A stretch of DNA of 64,000 nucleotides from Hymenobacter lapidiphilus (GCF_003417065.2 NZ_QVLT01000004.1:62001-126000); one strand, 5' to 3'. Positions 8,234 through 19,962 are shown, numbered from the stretch's first letter. Numbers and translations are program-made. Notes: generated from the letters alone by a model not told the origin.

Positions 8234-8301
8234 CCTGTATCGAGCCCAAAAGAGGCCAGTTAGATAAGCTTGCTTATCAGCGGGTCCGGGCTCAATACAG
8301 G
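8234..8301. other. Nested 68-nt inverted repeat between two terminators
   Basis: Outer arms CCTGTATCGAGCCC (8234-8247) and GGGCTCAATACAGG (8288-8301) pair at 13 of 14 positions. Inside lies a perfect inner hairpin GATAAGC-TT-GCTTATC (8263-8278). Unpaired spacers of 15 and 9 nt separate the two stems. It sits outside any gene, bounded by the terminators at 8149-8182 and 8317-8355. It could be a small structured RNA, a protein-binding cruciform or a recombination site. Confidence 0.55.
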
Positions 8302-8316
8302 TCGGATTTAACTATA

Positions 8317-8355
8317 AAAAAGACCAGCACGAATCAGATTCGTGCTGGTCTTTTT
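8317..8355. terminator. Bidirectional terminator downstream of the HNH gene
   Basis: Long near-continuous stem: AAAAGACCAGCACGAATC and its complement with a very small loop, A-run on the left and T-run on the right. It ends 3 bp before the stop codon of the minus-strand HNH gene, whose transcript it would end. Confidence 0.85.
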
Positions 8356-8357
8356 GC

Positions 8358-8891
8358 TTACTCGGTTGGGAAATTCATGTACGTGAAGCCTAACGCGGCG
8401 GCACCGGTATCTCTCGCCTTGGCCGCACTTTCTTCGTCGTTGTGGTAGCCGAAGCTGTAAGTCGTGCCGCCTACTTTAGCTTTCGCCACCCATTGCCCTC
8501 TGGTCGAGTTGAAGCTAACGCCGACATACTGCGAGGTGCCTTTCGATGATGCTTGACGGTTTCGCATCTGGTCGCTACGGTTGGCCCAGACCAGATTGCC
8601 GATAGCGTTGTTCTGCACGTTCTGGTCCAAGTGGTCAACCTCAACCTTGTCCGCGATAGGAGGGAGGAAGGCTTGGGCAACGATGCGGTGGACTTTCACG
8701 CGCTTACGCTGCCCATCTACTTGCCGGAGCCATACTTCAAAATGGCCACGAGGGGTCGCACCCAGTACAGCCCATTTGGCCTGCTCCTGGTCGTAGATCA
8801 ACCCAGCGGGGGTAATTCGGTAGTCTGGGTACTCCGGATGGGTTACTGCGCCGTGTAGGGCCTCTGCGAGGTCGTTCGTATGATTTTCCAT
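8358..8891 (-). CDS. HNH endonuclease with C-terminal AP2-like DNA-binding domain
   Basis: 177 aa. The N-terminal part is NUMOD-like. The HNH core includes VHRIVAQAFLP (about 67-77), VDHLDQN (85-91) and NAIGNLVWANRSDQMRN (95-111). An AP2-type domain covers about 120-170 (YVGVSF, WVAKAKVGG, GYHNDEESAAKARDTGA). Free-standing HNH-AP2 proteins are typical of phage and mobile DNA and can act as homing endonucleases. The gene lies 240 bp from the tRNA-Glu gene, near a likely island boundary. No split host gene or intron is visible, so homing is inferred from family only. Confidence 0.85.
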   Translation of the reverse strand: MENHTNDLAEALHGAVTHPEYPDYRITPAGLIYDQEQAKWAVLGATPRGHFEVWLRQVDGQRKRVKVHRIVAQAFLPPIADKVEVDHLDQNVQNNAIGNLVWANRSDQMRNRQASSKGTSQYVGVSFNSTRGQWVAKAKVGGTTYSFGYHNDEESAAKARDTGAAALGFTYMNFPTE

Positions 8892-8973
8892 ACGATTGTA
8901 CGTCCCAACTCTATAATAGTCCTCCCTTGGGGGCTACCAATTCGCAGTTGAGATGCGACGATTTGTCGCGTTT

Positions 8974-9000
8974 GCTGAAGGTACAGCCTGTACCTTCAGC
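8974..9000. other. Perfect 13-bp hairpin upstream of the HNH gene
   Basis: GCTGAAGGTACAG, one C, then CTGTACCTTCAGC. A second small hairpin (GCGAC-GATTT-GTCGC) is at 8955-8969. There is no T-run, so a terminator is unlikely. Further out, CTTGGGGGCTAC (8926-8937) and GTAGCCCCCAAG (9118-9129) are a perfect 12-bp inverted pair enclosing this 200-bp interval beside the tRNA gene. Confidence 0.45.
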
Positions 9001-9064
9001 CTAGCGGTACGGAAAAGCCGATTCTGACGGTGCAGACCCGATTTGCTGAAATCGCTCTAAATGC

Positions 9065-9098
9065 AAAAAGCCTCCCTACATGATGCAGGGAGCTTTTT
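9065..9098 (-). terminator. Terminator of tRNA-Glu copy 1
   Basis: Stem AAAAAGC-TCCCT / AGGGA-GCTTTTT with one bulged C and a 9-nt loop, lying 36 bp past the tRNA 3' end on the minus strand. Confidence 0.75.
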
Positions 9099-9133
9099 AG
9101 GCTTTACTTGAGAGCTTGTAGCCCCCAAGTGAG

Positions 9134-9205
9134 TAGTCCGTAGGGGAATCGAACCCCTGTTGGTAGAATGAAAATCTACTGTCCTAACCCCTAGACGAAC
9201 GGACC
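9134..9205 (-). tRNA. tRNA-Glu (anticodon UUC), copy 1
   Basis: On the minus strand this begins GGTCCGTTCGTC and ends GATTCCCCTACGGACTA. The anticodon stem GTAGA/TCTAC holds loop TTTTCAT, giving anticodon UUC. The T-loop GGTTCGATTCC is canonical and the acceptor stem has a G-U first pair. CCA is not encoded. Its 3' end faces the accessory region at 1-9100, the geometry expected when an island has integrated at a tRNA 3' end. The sequence is identical to the copy at 10393-10464. Confidence 0.97.
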
Positions 9206-9224
9206 GTGGTAGGTTTTGGTGGTG

Positions 9225-9254
9225 CAAAGATACGGGTCAAATAATGCGGGGCAA
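9225..9254 (-). promoter_or_regulatory. Bacteroidota promoter of tRNA-Glu copy 1
   Basis: On the minus strand TTG (9252-9254), 19 bp, then TATCTTTG (9225-9232): an exact match to the -33/-7 form of the Bacteroidota housekeeping sigma factor. It lies about 20 bp upstream of the tRNA 5' end. Confidence 0.85.
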
Positions 9255-9396
9255 TAGTGAGCCACAAAAAAAGCGTTAAAGGCCTATAAGTGGTACATAA
9301 TCAGCTGGATTATTTTACTCAAACCTACTTAAACAGGTTGTAAAACGTGACTCCACAGCCACTACATAAATGGTGGCGGGCAAAAATCCCTGTTGC

Positions 9397-10152
9397 TCAA
9401 CAGCAGTCCCACTGAAAATACGCTTGTTCGAAATCCCGGCTTTTCAGCGCCTCTGGGCTGATGAATACGTGGGCCACCCCACTGTCACCGAACATTATCT
9501 CTTCATCGATATCAATTTGCAGCAGCAACACGTGCGTGTTTGTGGCTACCGAGCAGTCTCGTGGGTCTTGCTGATTGAACAAAGCATAGCCACCAATCTT
9601 GTGTCCGGTGTTGTAGCAGTAGGCATCTAATTGCTTCTGCTGCGCCTTAGGTAAGGTTTTTTGGTACTCATAGTATTCCAGGCCCTCGAACGTCATATCG
9701 AACCGGCAATCCTGAGTGCCCCCGTATTCCGTTTCCCTACTAAACGTGAGCGTATGCTCGACGTAAATCGGGGAGTCTTCGTAAAGGTCGGGGGTGAGAA
9801 AGGAAAAGTCGGTTTGGGGCTCCGTTTCCAGCGAAGGATGATACAGGATGCAGTGATCATCCATGCTGTACCAATTGGTGGCCGAGACAAACAATTGGAG
9901 CAGCCCATGAGTAGGGTAAGGCTCTAAAGCAGGCGTTTCGGCGAAGTTGATTTGCGCCAGCAGAATCATGGGTTTACCCAGCTCATCCAGCGGGTAAGGC
10001 ACACTGATAGGCAGGAAAGGCGTGCCCAGAAACTTGCTTTGGGTGAGGGGAAGCGCAGGCGCGTCGCGGTGAGGCTCGGCCAGAATTTTGAGGTAATCAA
10101 GCCGATATTGTTCGAGTTGAGACCGGAAACTGCCAAGGAACTCAGGTAGCAT
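9397..10152 (-). CDS. DUF1963 / YwqG-family protein
   Basis: 251 aa, cytoplasmic. It has the family's features: an N-terminal segment that handles a Pro-rich LGTPFLP region, the LLAQINFAE strand at about 63-71, and the C-terminal block with KIGGYALFNQQDPR, LLLQIDID and GDSGVAHVFISPEAL. Family members are of unknown function and often occur near SUKH-type or toxin-immunity genes. It lies alone between two identical tRNA-Glu genes. Start is the ATG at 10150-10152. Confidence 0.85.
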   Translation of the reverse strand: MLPEFLGSFRSQLEQYRLDYLKILAEPHRDAPALPLTQSKFLGTPFLPISVPYPLDELGKPMILLAQINFAETPALEPYPTHGLLQLFVSATNWYSMDDHCILYHPSLETEPQTDFSFLTPDLYEDSPIYVEHTLTFSRETEYGGTQDCRFDMTFEGLEYYEYQKTLPKAQQKQLDAYCYNTGHKIGGYALFNQQDPRDCSVATNTHVLLLQIDIDEEIMFGDSGVAHVFISPEALKSRDFEQAYFQWDCC

Positions 10153-10361
10153 AGAAATAGAAATAAGTGTTAAAGTGAAGGTAGAAAAACTTGAGATATC
10201 ACCACTTATTCGGGCGGTTAACTGCTTTTAGCATATACCTAATTAGCGTACTACTTACCTTAAACTCGCCCTCGGGCAAAGAATGGTTCGGCTGCATCCC
10301 AGGAGTCTCCTTCTGGATGGAAGAATTTTAAAAACAGCGCGTAACTAACTGCTGGAAAAGC

Positions 10362-10390
10362 AAAAAGCCACCCTTTAGAGGCGGCTTTTA
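10362..10390 (-). terminator. Terminator of tRNA-Glu copy 2
   Basis: AAAAGCC-ACC / GG-C-GGCTTTT hairpin immediately past the tRNA 3' end on the minus strand, similar in design but not in sequence to the one after copy 1. Confidence 0.6.
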
Positions 10391-10392
10391 AG

Positions 10393-10464
10393 TAGTCCGT
10401 AGGGGAATCGAACCCCTGTTGGTAGAATGAAAATCTACTGTCCTAACCCCTAGACGAACGGACC
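10393..10464 (-). tRNA. tRNA-Glu (anticodon UUC), copy 2
   Basis: All 72 nt match the copy at 9134-9205, with the same anticodon loop TTTTCAT. The sequence outside the mature tRNA differs between copies except for the promoter core, so this is an old duplication with the mature sequence kept identical, or a copy brought in by an element. Confidence 0.97.
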
Positions 10465-10501
10465 GACTAGAAAACGGAAGCGTTTTTCCGTTTTGGTGCT
10501 G

Positions 10502-10531
10502 CAAAGATAGGAAGCCGACTGCGGGGTGCAA
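10502..10531 (-). promoter_or_regulatory. Bacteroidota promoter of tRNA-Glu copy 2
   Basis: On the minus strand TTG (10529-10531), 19 bp, then TATCTTTG (10502-10509). Same form and spacing as copy 1, with a different spacer sequence. Confidence 0.85.
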
Positions 10532-10666
10532 GGGGTGGAGTGGAAAAAAGGGGCTTCTAGTGATAAATAGGCTGATTTTCAGCTGGAAAAAAAGTTGAGT
10601 ACGCCGGCAACTGGCCCCGAAAGCAGGTCCAGTTACGCCCCAAATAGCCCGCAGTAGGCCCCCGAT

Positions 10667-11764
<1,098 letters not shown>

Positions 11765-11820
11765 GTTTTGAGCTGTTAGCTGAACGCTAGTAGCTCAACG
11801 TGCTAAGTGAACCGTTCATA

Positions 11821-11921
11821 GAACGTCATTCAGAGCGAAGCGAAGAATCTCGCGTGTTAATCGTCAGGATAATTCCCAACGATTTCACGCGAGATTCTTC
11901 GCTTCGCTCTGAATGACGTTC
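11821..11921. repeat. Large inverted repeat, family 1, copy a
   Basis: Two perfect 36-bp arms (11821-11856 and 11886-11921) around a 29-bp loop. Arms share the core GTCATTC-GAGCGAAGCGAAGAATCT with the other family-1 copies. It lies between two plus-strand genes. Confidence 0.9.
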
Positions 11922-11985
11922 TTTTGTTGTCAGCTTAAGCTTCTCTGACGAAAAGCTACCAGCCATTAGCCAACAGCTCAAAAGA

Positions 11986-12855
11986 ATGCGTCTCTGCTTT
12001 ATTCTGAATCCGACTTCCGGCACCAACCGGAGCCAGAACGTGGCGGCGCTGCTTACCGAGCATGCCACGGCGGCCGGGGCCGAGTTCGATATTATGCCCA
12101 CGCAATACGCCGGCCACGCCGAGGAGCTGGCCCGCGAGGCCGCCGCGGCGGGTTGCCGGGTGGTGGTGGCCGTGGGCGGCGACGGAACCGTGAACGAGGT
12201 GGCGCGGGGCCTGCTGGGCACCGGCGCGGCGCTGGGCATCGTGCCCCGGGGTTCGGGCAACGGCCTGGCCCGCCACCTGCACGTGCCACTCGATTTGCCC
12301 GCCGCCGTCCGCCGGGTCTGCCGCCCCACTTTCCAGCGCATCGACGCGGGCCGCATCAACGGGCACTGGTTTTTCTGTACTTCCGGATTAGGCTTTGATG
12401 CCCATGTTAGTCGCCTGTTTGCCCAGGCTGGCACGCGCGGGCTGGCCACCTACGTGAAAGTGGCGTTGTGCGAATACCGCCACTACCGCCCCACCGCCGT
12501 GCAGCTGCTGCTGGAAAATGAGGCCGTGCGCGACACCCATTGCTACGTGCTGGCCTTCGCCAATGCCTCGCAATATGGCAACAACGCCTACATCGCGCCC
12601 CGCGCCGACATCCAGGACGGCCTGCTGGACCTCTGCCTGATTGACGCGCTGCCCATCTGGCGGGCCGTACGGGTAGGCGTGGGGCTGGCCCTGGGCACGC
12701 TGCCCACCTCGGGCGGCGCGCAGTTCCACCGCAGCCGCCACATCCGTGTGCAGGCCGCCACCCCACTGGGCTTCCACGTCGATGGCGACTACGTGGCCGA
12801 CGCCACCGACTTTGAGGTACTGCTGGAGCCACTGGCGCTGGAAGTGGCGGTGTAG
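11986..12855 (+). CDS. Diacylglycerol/lipid kinase family protein (YegS/BmrU type)
   Basis: 289 aa. The DAGK catalytic domain is clear: the LNPTSG phosphate-binding start at 7-12, GGDGTVNE at 64-71 and PRGSGNGLAR at 87-96. The C-terminal beta-sandwich includes GLLDLCLID and HVDGDYV. Members phosphorylate lipid alcohols such as diacylglycerol using ATP at the membrane face. The real substrate is not readable from sequence. Stand-alone gene between two family-1 repeats. Confidence 0.93.
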   Translation: MRLCFILNPTSGTNRSQNVAALLTEHATAAGAEFDIMPTQYAGHAEELAREAAAAGCRVVVAVGGDGTVNEVARGLLGTGAALGIVPRGSGNGLARHLHVPLDLPAAVRRVCRPTFQRIDAGRINGHWFFCTSGLGFDAHVSRLFAQAGTRGLATYVKVALCEYRHYRPTAVQLLLENEAVRDTHCYVLAFANASQYGNNAYIAPRADIQDGLLDLCLIDALPIWRAVRVGVGLALGTLPTSGGAQFHRSRHIRVQAATPLGFHVDGDYVADATDFEVLLEPLALEVAV

Positions 12856-12856
12856 G

Positions 12857-12888
12857 GGTGAATGAGTGACTTGGTGAATGAGTGAGTT
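12857..12888. repeat. Tandem 16-bp direct repeat
   Basis: Two adjacent units GGTGAATGAGTGACTT and GGTGAATGAGTGAGTT, differing at one base, directly after the lipid kinase stop codon. They lead into the family-1 inverted repeat. Similar GAGTGA-rich tracts occur in other gaps (near 13960 and 18301). Confidence 0.7.
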
Positions 12889-12905
12889 GATGAGAGGTAG
12901 AGAAA

Positions 12906-13033
12906 GAACGGGTCATGCTGAGAGAAGGCGCAGCCGCAGTCGAAGCATCTCTACCGCTTCGTTGAAGTAATAACCAACCGACAAGATTACCCATTGCGGT
13001 AGAGATGCTTCGGCTGCGCTCAGCATGACGTTC
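12906..13033. repeat. Large inverted repeat, family 1, copy b
   Basis: Arms GAACGGGTCATGCTGAGAGA... and its counterpart ending TCAGCATGACGTTC pair over most of about 50 bp with a few mismatches and one insertion; the loop is about 35 bp. It shares the core of the family (CATGCTGAG, GAAGCATCTCTACC). Confidence 0.85.
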
Positions 13034-13040
13034 TTATTTT

Positions 13041-13068
13041 CCCTAATCCCTAATCCCTAATCCCTAAT
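13041..13068. repeat. CCCTAAT heptamer array (4 units) abutting a start codon
   Basis: Four perfect CCCTAAT units end one base before the ATG of the SUI1 gene at 13070. The array occupies the position where the translation initiation region should be. Confidence 0.9.
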
Positions 13069-13069
13069 C

Positions 13070-13405
13070 ATGAAAATCAACCGCCAAGGTGTGGTGTATT
13101 CCACTAATCCCGAATTTAGCTACGATGTACCCACTGAACAAACGGCCGCCACGCTGCCGCCCCAGCAGCAGAACCTGCGCGTGCAGCTCGATAAGAAGGC
13201 TCGCGGGGGCAAGCAGGTGACGCTGATAACCGGTTTTGTAGGTCAGGAAACCGATTTGCAGGAGCTGGGCAAATTGCTTAAAACTCGCTGCGGCGTCGGC
13301 GGCAACGCCAAGGACGGCGAAGTCATCATTCAGGGTGATTTCCGCGACAAAGTGCTGGCTTTGCTGCTCGAAAAGGGCTATAAGGCCAAGAAAGCCGGCG
13401 GCTGA
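13070..13405 (+). CDS. yciH: SUI1/eIF1-like translation factor (YciH family)
   Basis: 111 aa. A flexible N-terminus is followed by the SUI1 domain from about residue 40, with [45 protein letters not shown] and LLEKGYKAK in canonical order. Homologues resemble eukaryotic eIF1 and influence start-site fidelity or act on ribosomes under stress. Its immediate 5' flank is a CCCTAAT heptamer array, so ribosome recruitment must tolerate that sequence. Confidence 0.93.
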   Translation: MKINRQGVVYSTNPEFSYDVPTEQTAATLPPQQQNLRVQLDKKARGGKQVTLITGFVGQETDLQELGKLLKTRCGVGGNAKDGEVIIQGDFRDKVLALLLEKGYKAKKAGG

Positions 13406-13534
13406 GAAGGCCGAGCTCAAGCACGCTTCGGCGGTGGGCAACACGTTTTTACCTGCCAACTTCCTTCGGAAGCCCACCGGTTTGGCCGCAGTTCCGGCAC
13501 AACCGTACAATTCCTTCCACCTCGCCCACTACCG

Positions 13535-16310
<2,776 letters not shown>

Positions 16311-16322
16311 GGAGTAACATAC

Positions 16323-16381
16323 GCCGCTAAACGCATGCTGAGCGAAGGCGTAAGCCTTCGCTCAGCATGACGTTTAGCGGC
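16323..16381. repeat. Large inverted repeat, family 1, copy c (convergent terminator)
   Basis: Arms of about 28 bp (GCCGCTAAACG-CATGCTGAG... and complement) with one missing T and a 4-nt GTAA loop. It fills the gap between the convergent GH97 and kdsB genes, and its right arm contains the last codons and stop of kdsB (stop at 16374). Confidence 0.85.
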
Positions 16382-17126
16382 TGCTTTGGCTCTCAATCAG
16401 CTGTAACGCCCGCTCCACATCTTCCGGCGTGTCGATGCCCAGTGTTTCCAGCTCCGTTTCGGCGGTTTGTATGACGTAGCCGGCTTCGAGCCAGCGGAGC
16501 TGTTCGAGACTTTCGGCCAGCTCTAGGGGCGAAGGTGGGAGCTGGGTGAGGGCGCGGAGCACTTCGGGGCGGTAGGCGTAGAGGCCGATGTGGCGCAGGT
16601 AGCAATGGTAGGCGAGCCACTCGGTAGTCGCGTGCTGGCGCTGGTAGGGCAGAGGGTGGCGGCTGAAATACAGCGCCCGGCCCCGGCTGTCGAGCACCAC
16701 TTTGGGCAGGTGCGGGCTGAACAGCTCCTCCTCGCTGACGACCGGCTTCACCAGCGTCCCGATTTGGGTGGCGGGATTAGCGAACAGGTCCAGCAGCGCG
16801 TTTATCTGGTCGGGATGAATGAACGGCTCGTCGCCCTGGATGTTGACGATGCAGTCGGCCGTTACGCCCAGCTGCTCGTAGGCGTCGCGCACCCGGTCGG
16901 TGCCGCTGGGGTGGTTGGGGCTGGTCAGGACAGCTTCGCCGCCGAAGCCGCGCACATGGGCCAGAATCCGCTCGTCGTCGGTGGCTACTACTACCCGCTG
17001 CAGATTGGCTTGCTGGGCCTGGCGCACCACGCGCTCAATCATGGTCTGGCCGCCCAGGTCAATCAGCGGCTTGCCGGGTAGGCGGGTGGAGGCGTAGCGG
17101 GCGGGAATGATGCCGATGGCGAGCAT
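16374..17126 (-). CDS. kdsB: 3-deoxy-manno-octulosonate cytidylyltransferase
   Basis: 250 aa. Nucleotide-binding IIPARYASTRLPGKPL is at 6-21, ATDDERI follows, and NIQGDEPFIHPDQI is in the centre. It activates KDO with CTP to CMP-KDO for lipid A core synthesis in the cytoplasm, which fits a Gram-negative envelope. Its stop codon lies inside a family-1 inverted repeat. It is divergent from the LysM gene across 197 bp. Confidence 0.96.
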   Translation of the reverse strand: MLAIGIIPARYASTRLPGKPLIDLGGQTMIERVVRQAQQANLQRVVVATDDERILAHVRGFGGEAVLTSPNHPSGTDRVRDAYEQLGVTADCIVNIQGDEPFIHPDQINALLDLFANPATQIGTLVKPVVSEEELFSPHLPKVVLDSRGRALYFSRHPLPYQRQHATTEWLAYHCYLRHIGLYAYRPEVLRALTQLPPSPLELAESLEQLRWLEAGYVIQTAETELETLGIDTPEDVERALQLIESQSSR

Positions 17127-17323
17127 AGAGGAGGAGTAAATAGAGGAAGCGCAAGAAACGGCAAAAGCGCCGAACTGCCGGCCGTGTAGTGTCGGGCAGC
17201 CTCTGAAATAAGCGGCTTTGGGGGGCTTAAGCCGGTGCTAAAGCCTGAATCCGTAACTTTAGGCAAAGTTTATGCGGCTGCGCTGGTTTCGGCCCGCTTA
17301 CCCGCTTCGTGTTCTGCTTCCTT

Positions 17324-18298
17324 ATGTCCCGATTTTCGTTGCTGACCGCCGCCCTCGTCTTCTCCGGCCTTTCCGCGTGGGCGGCTCCCGCGCCGGTGGC
17401 CCCACCCGATTCCATCGGGGTGGAGTACCGCAACAACAAGCTGCTGATTCGCCACCGCGTGACGGCCGGCGAAACTATCTACGGCCTTTCGCGCCGCTAC
17501 AAAGTGCCCGTCGAGGACATTGTGGAGGCTAATTCGGGCCAGAAGGGCCAGCTCAATCTGGGCCAGATAGTTCTCATTCCGCGTACCCGGGTGGTGCTTA
17601 CGCCCGCTCCGGCCCGCCCCGCGGCTCCCGTAGCAGTGGCCGCGCCCGCCGCGGCCACCGTGCGCGCCCTCGCCACCGATGCTGACGGCAACCGCGTGTT
17701 CAAAGTGACGCCCGGCATGACGCTCTACGGCATTGCCCGCCGCTTCCAGACCACGCCCGCCGAGCTGGCCCGCCTCAACGGCTTCGCAACCGACCATAGC
17801 GTGCGGGTTGGTGAGGTGGTGATTGTGGCGGCCCCGGCCACTGGTGCGGCTGGCCCGCCCGCCCCCGTAGTGGCCGCTGCTCGCCCCACCGCCCCGCGAA
17901 AAGGCCGTGATCCGCGACGCTGAGCGCGACAAGCCCGCGACGAAGCAAACTCGCCGGCCGTAACGCCCGAGCCCGACGCTAAGCCCGAAGCCAAGGAAAC
18001 ACCCGCCCCGGTGCGCGTCAACGAAGCCGGGCGCCGCGTCACGGAAAGCGGCTTGGCCATGGTCATCCCCACCGATGCCTCCGACAAGTATCTGGCCCTG
18101 CACAAAACGGCCGCTGTGGGCACCATCATGGAGGTGCGCAACATCATGAATGGCCAGGCGGTGTATGTGCGCGTTATCGGCCGGCTGCCCGACACCGGCG
18201 AAAACGACAAGGTGCTGCTGCGCCTCTCCAAGCGCGCCGTGCAGCGCCTCGCCACCCCCGACCAGCGCTTCCGCGTGGAAACCAGCTACGTGCCGTAG
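17324..18298 (+). pseudogene. LysM-LysM-RlpA-like (double-psi barrel) protein interrupted by TGA
   Basis: A signal peptide (ATG 17324) precedes two LysM domains (RHRVTAGETIYGLSRRYKVP and FKVTPGMTLYGIARRFQTTP), a Pro/Ala linker, then an RlpA-like barrel (NEAGRRVTESGLAM to the end). A TGA at 17921-17923 interrupts the linker, but the same frame continues open to 18298. Between about 17893 and 17942 the neighbouring frame reads a natural linker (REKAVIRDAERDKPA), so a one-base insertion and a one-base deletion that cancel out best explain the stop. It is either a recent lesion or a read error. An intact form would be a periplasmic peptidoglycan-binding protein. Confidence 0.8.
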
Positions 18299-18313
18299 GC
18301 TGTTAGTGAGTAG

Positions 18314-18388
18314 TTGGTATGGAGTAATGAGACTCGACTTTGCTAATACTAACGACTGCAAAGCGTCAATCTCACTACTCCATACCAA
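18314..18388. repeat. Locus-specific inverted repeat before the DUF2400 gene
   Basis: TTGGTATGGAGTAATGAGA (18314-18332) pairs at 18 of 19 positions with the segment at 18370-18388. It lies in a short gap with GTGAGT/AGTACT tracts on each side; possibly a terminator-like or 5' UTR hairpin. Confidence 0.7.
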
Positions 18389-18405
18389 GTACTCAATACT
18401 AAAAT

Positions 18406-19164
18406 ATGAACCACGCCCAGGTGCGGGCGCTGCTCGACGAACAGTACCGCCGCTACAACCAGCCCGGCTTTATTGCCCTCGACCCCATCAGCATTCCGCA
18501 CCAGTTCACGGCGCGGGCCGATGTGGAAATCAGCGCCCTATTTGCGGCAGTGCTGGCCTGGGGGCGGCGGCCCACCATCATCAGCAAGTGCCGGGAACTG
18601 ATGCGCCGCATGGACGACGCGCCCCACCAGTTCGTCACCCAGCACCACGACGACGACCTGAAGCGCCTGCTGGGCTTCTGCCACCGCACCTTCTGCGACA
18701 CCGACCTGCTGTATTTCGTGCATTGGCTGCGCTGGTACTACGGACAGCACGCGTCGCTGGAAGACGCGTTCCTGCAGGGCACCACCCAGAAGCAGCGGCT
18801 GGAGAATTTTCATACCCTGTTTTTCAGCCTCGACGATGCGCCCCAGCGCACCCGCAAACACGTGGCTACGCCTGCCCGCGGCTCAGCCTGCAAGCGCCTG
18901 AACATGTACCTGCGCTGGATGGTTCGCCAAGATGAACAGGGTGTGGACTTCGGCCTCTGGACGCGCCTCTCGCCCGCCGACCTCATCTGCCCGATCGACG
19001 TGCACGTCGAGCGGCAAGCCCGGCAACTGGGGTTGCTCACTCGCCTGGTAGTGGACTGGCGCGCCGCCGAGGAGCTGACCGAAAACCTGCGCCGCTTCGA
19101 TGCTGCCGACCCAGTGAAGTACGATTTTGCGCTGTTTGGGCTGGGGGTGGAGGAGAAGCGGTAA
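18406..19164 (+). CDS. DUF2400 / TIGR02757 family protein
   Basis: 252 aa, cytoplasmic, helical. Family features include FIALDPISIPHQF at 23-35, an AVLAWGRRPTII block, RLNMYLRWMVR at about 165-175 and LICPIDVHVERQARQLGL, resembling the HhH-type fold of DNA glycosylases. The catalytic role of the family is not established. Starts at ATG 18406 just after an inverted repeat. Confidence 0.9.
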   Translation: MNHAQVRALLDEQYRRYNQPGFIALDPISIPHQFTARADVEISALFAAVLAWGRRPTIISKCRELMRRMDDAPHQFVTQHHDDDLKRLLGFCHRTFCDTDLLYFVHWLRWYYGQHASLEDAFLQGTTQKQRLENFHTLFFSLDDAPQRTRKHVATPARGSACKRLNMYLRWMVRQDEQGVDFGLWTRLSPADLICPIDVHVERQARQLGLLTRLVVDWRAAEELTENLRRFDAADPVKYDFALFGLGVEEKR

Positions 19165-19185
19165 GGCCACGACCAACAACATTTT

Positions 19186-19854
19186 ATGAAGACATATACC
19201 CTGCACACGCTGCACCCCAAGCCAGCCTTCGCTATTTTACTCGTTGGAATGGTTGGGTGTTTGGTCGGTATTTTATTGCTGCCCACAGGCCTGACGATGG
19301 TGCAATGTGGCATTTGGGTGGCTGCTTGGGCCGGCGTAGGCTATTACCTGATAAAAAAGCTAGCCGTAGGAACAACCCAAGTGACACTGACGGCAGAAAC
19401 TCTGACAGTTCAGCCCACCGGCGGAACAGCGCGGCAGGTGTTGTTGCGGGAAATTGTTTCGTATGCCCATAATGAGTACAACGGCAATGAGTCGCTGCTG
19501 CTGCGCCTGCCGACCGGGAAGCCGGTAGTCATCGGCTACAATTCCACCTTCTGCGACGAGGGTGACTTTCCGGCGCTGGTGGCCGATTTTGAGGCCCAGA
19601 TTGCCGACGTGCCACCAGCTACAACAGCCGCCGCACCGGTGAGCATTCTGCGCGAAAAGACCTTTTTCGAAAAGCCCGTCGGCAATGCCATTGGCTGGCT
19701 GATTTTAGTGGCCATGGTAGGCTTTACCGGGTATCTGTTGCTGTACGGCCTGAAACCGGGCAAAACGGGCTCGTTATTCTTAGTGTATGGCAACGGCCTG
19801 GCGTATCTGGCGGCGTGGCGGAACGCGCGGAGCAAGCAGGCGAAAGCCCAATAA
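19186..19854 (+). CDS. Hypothetical membrane protein (222 aa)
   Basis: Two hydrophobic segments near the N-terminus (about 13-31 and 36-56) form a hairpin. A soluble beta-rich domain follows (VTLTAETLTVQPTGG onward, reminiscent of bacterial PH-like domains), then a third and perhaps fourth membrane segment (about 165-185 and 195-210). 21 bp after the DUF2400 gene on the same strand, so possibly co-transcribed. No named family recognised. Confidence 0.65.
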   Translation: MKTYTLHTLHPKPAFAILLVGMVGCLVGILLLPTGLTMVQCGIWVAAWAGVGYYLIKKLAVGTTQVTLTAETLTVQPTGGTARQVLLREIVSYAHNEYNGNESLLLRLPTGKPVVIGYNSTFCDEGDFPALVADFEAQIADVPPATTAAAPVSILREKTFFEKPVGNAIGWLILVAMVGFTGYLLLYGLKPGKTGSLFLVYGNGLAYLAAWRNARSKQAKAQ

Positions 19855-19962
19855 ATCCCAATACTCACACTTTATTAACGCCGCTGAATCTTTCCCGGCC
19901 CTCTAGCTGTTTATCTTCGCACTGCCATCCAATTACCCAGTACCTACTACCTAGCACCCAAT

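Noticed and set aside
8234..8301. Integron attC site
   Set aside because: Lacks the conserved outer core sites (GTTRRRY and RYYYAAC) and no integrase or cassette array is visible.
1..9133. Integrase or transposase in the accessory region
   Set aside because: No recombinase motifs were found in any plausible ORF; if the region was integrated by one, the gene lies outside the window.
13041..13068. Telomere-like repeat suggesting a linear replicon end
   Set aside because: Only four units, in the middle of dense core genes with the next gene directly attached; it is a tandem array, not a chromosome end.
17270..18388. 372-aa open frame antisense to the LysM/RlpA gene
   Set aside because: Gly/His/Arg-rich antisense translation; the plus strand contains two LysM domains and an RlpA-like barrel.
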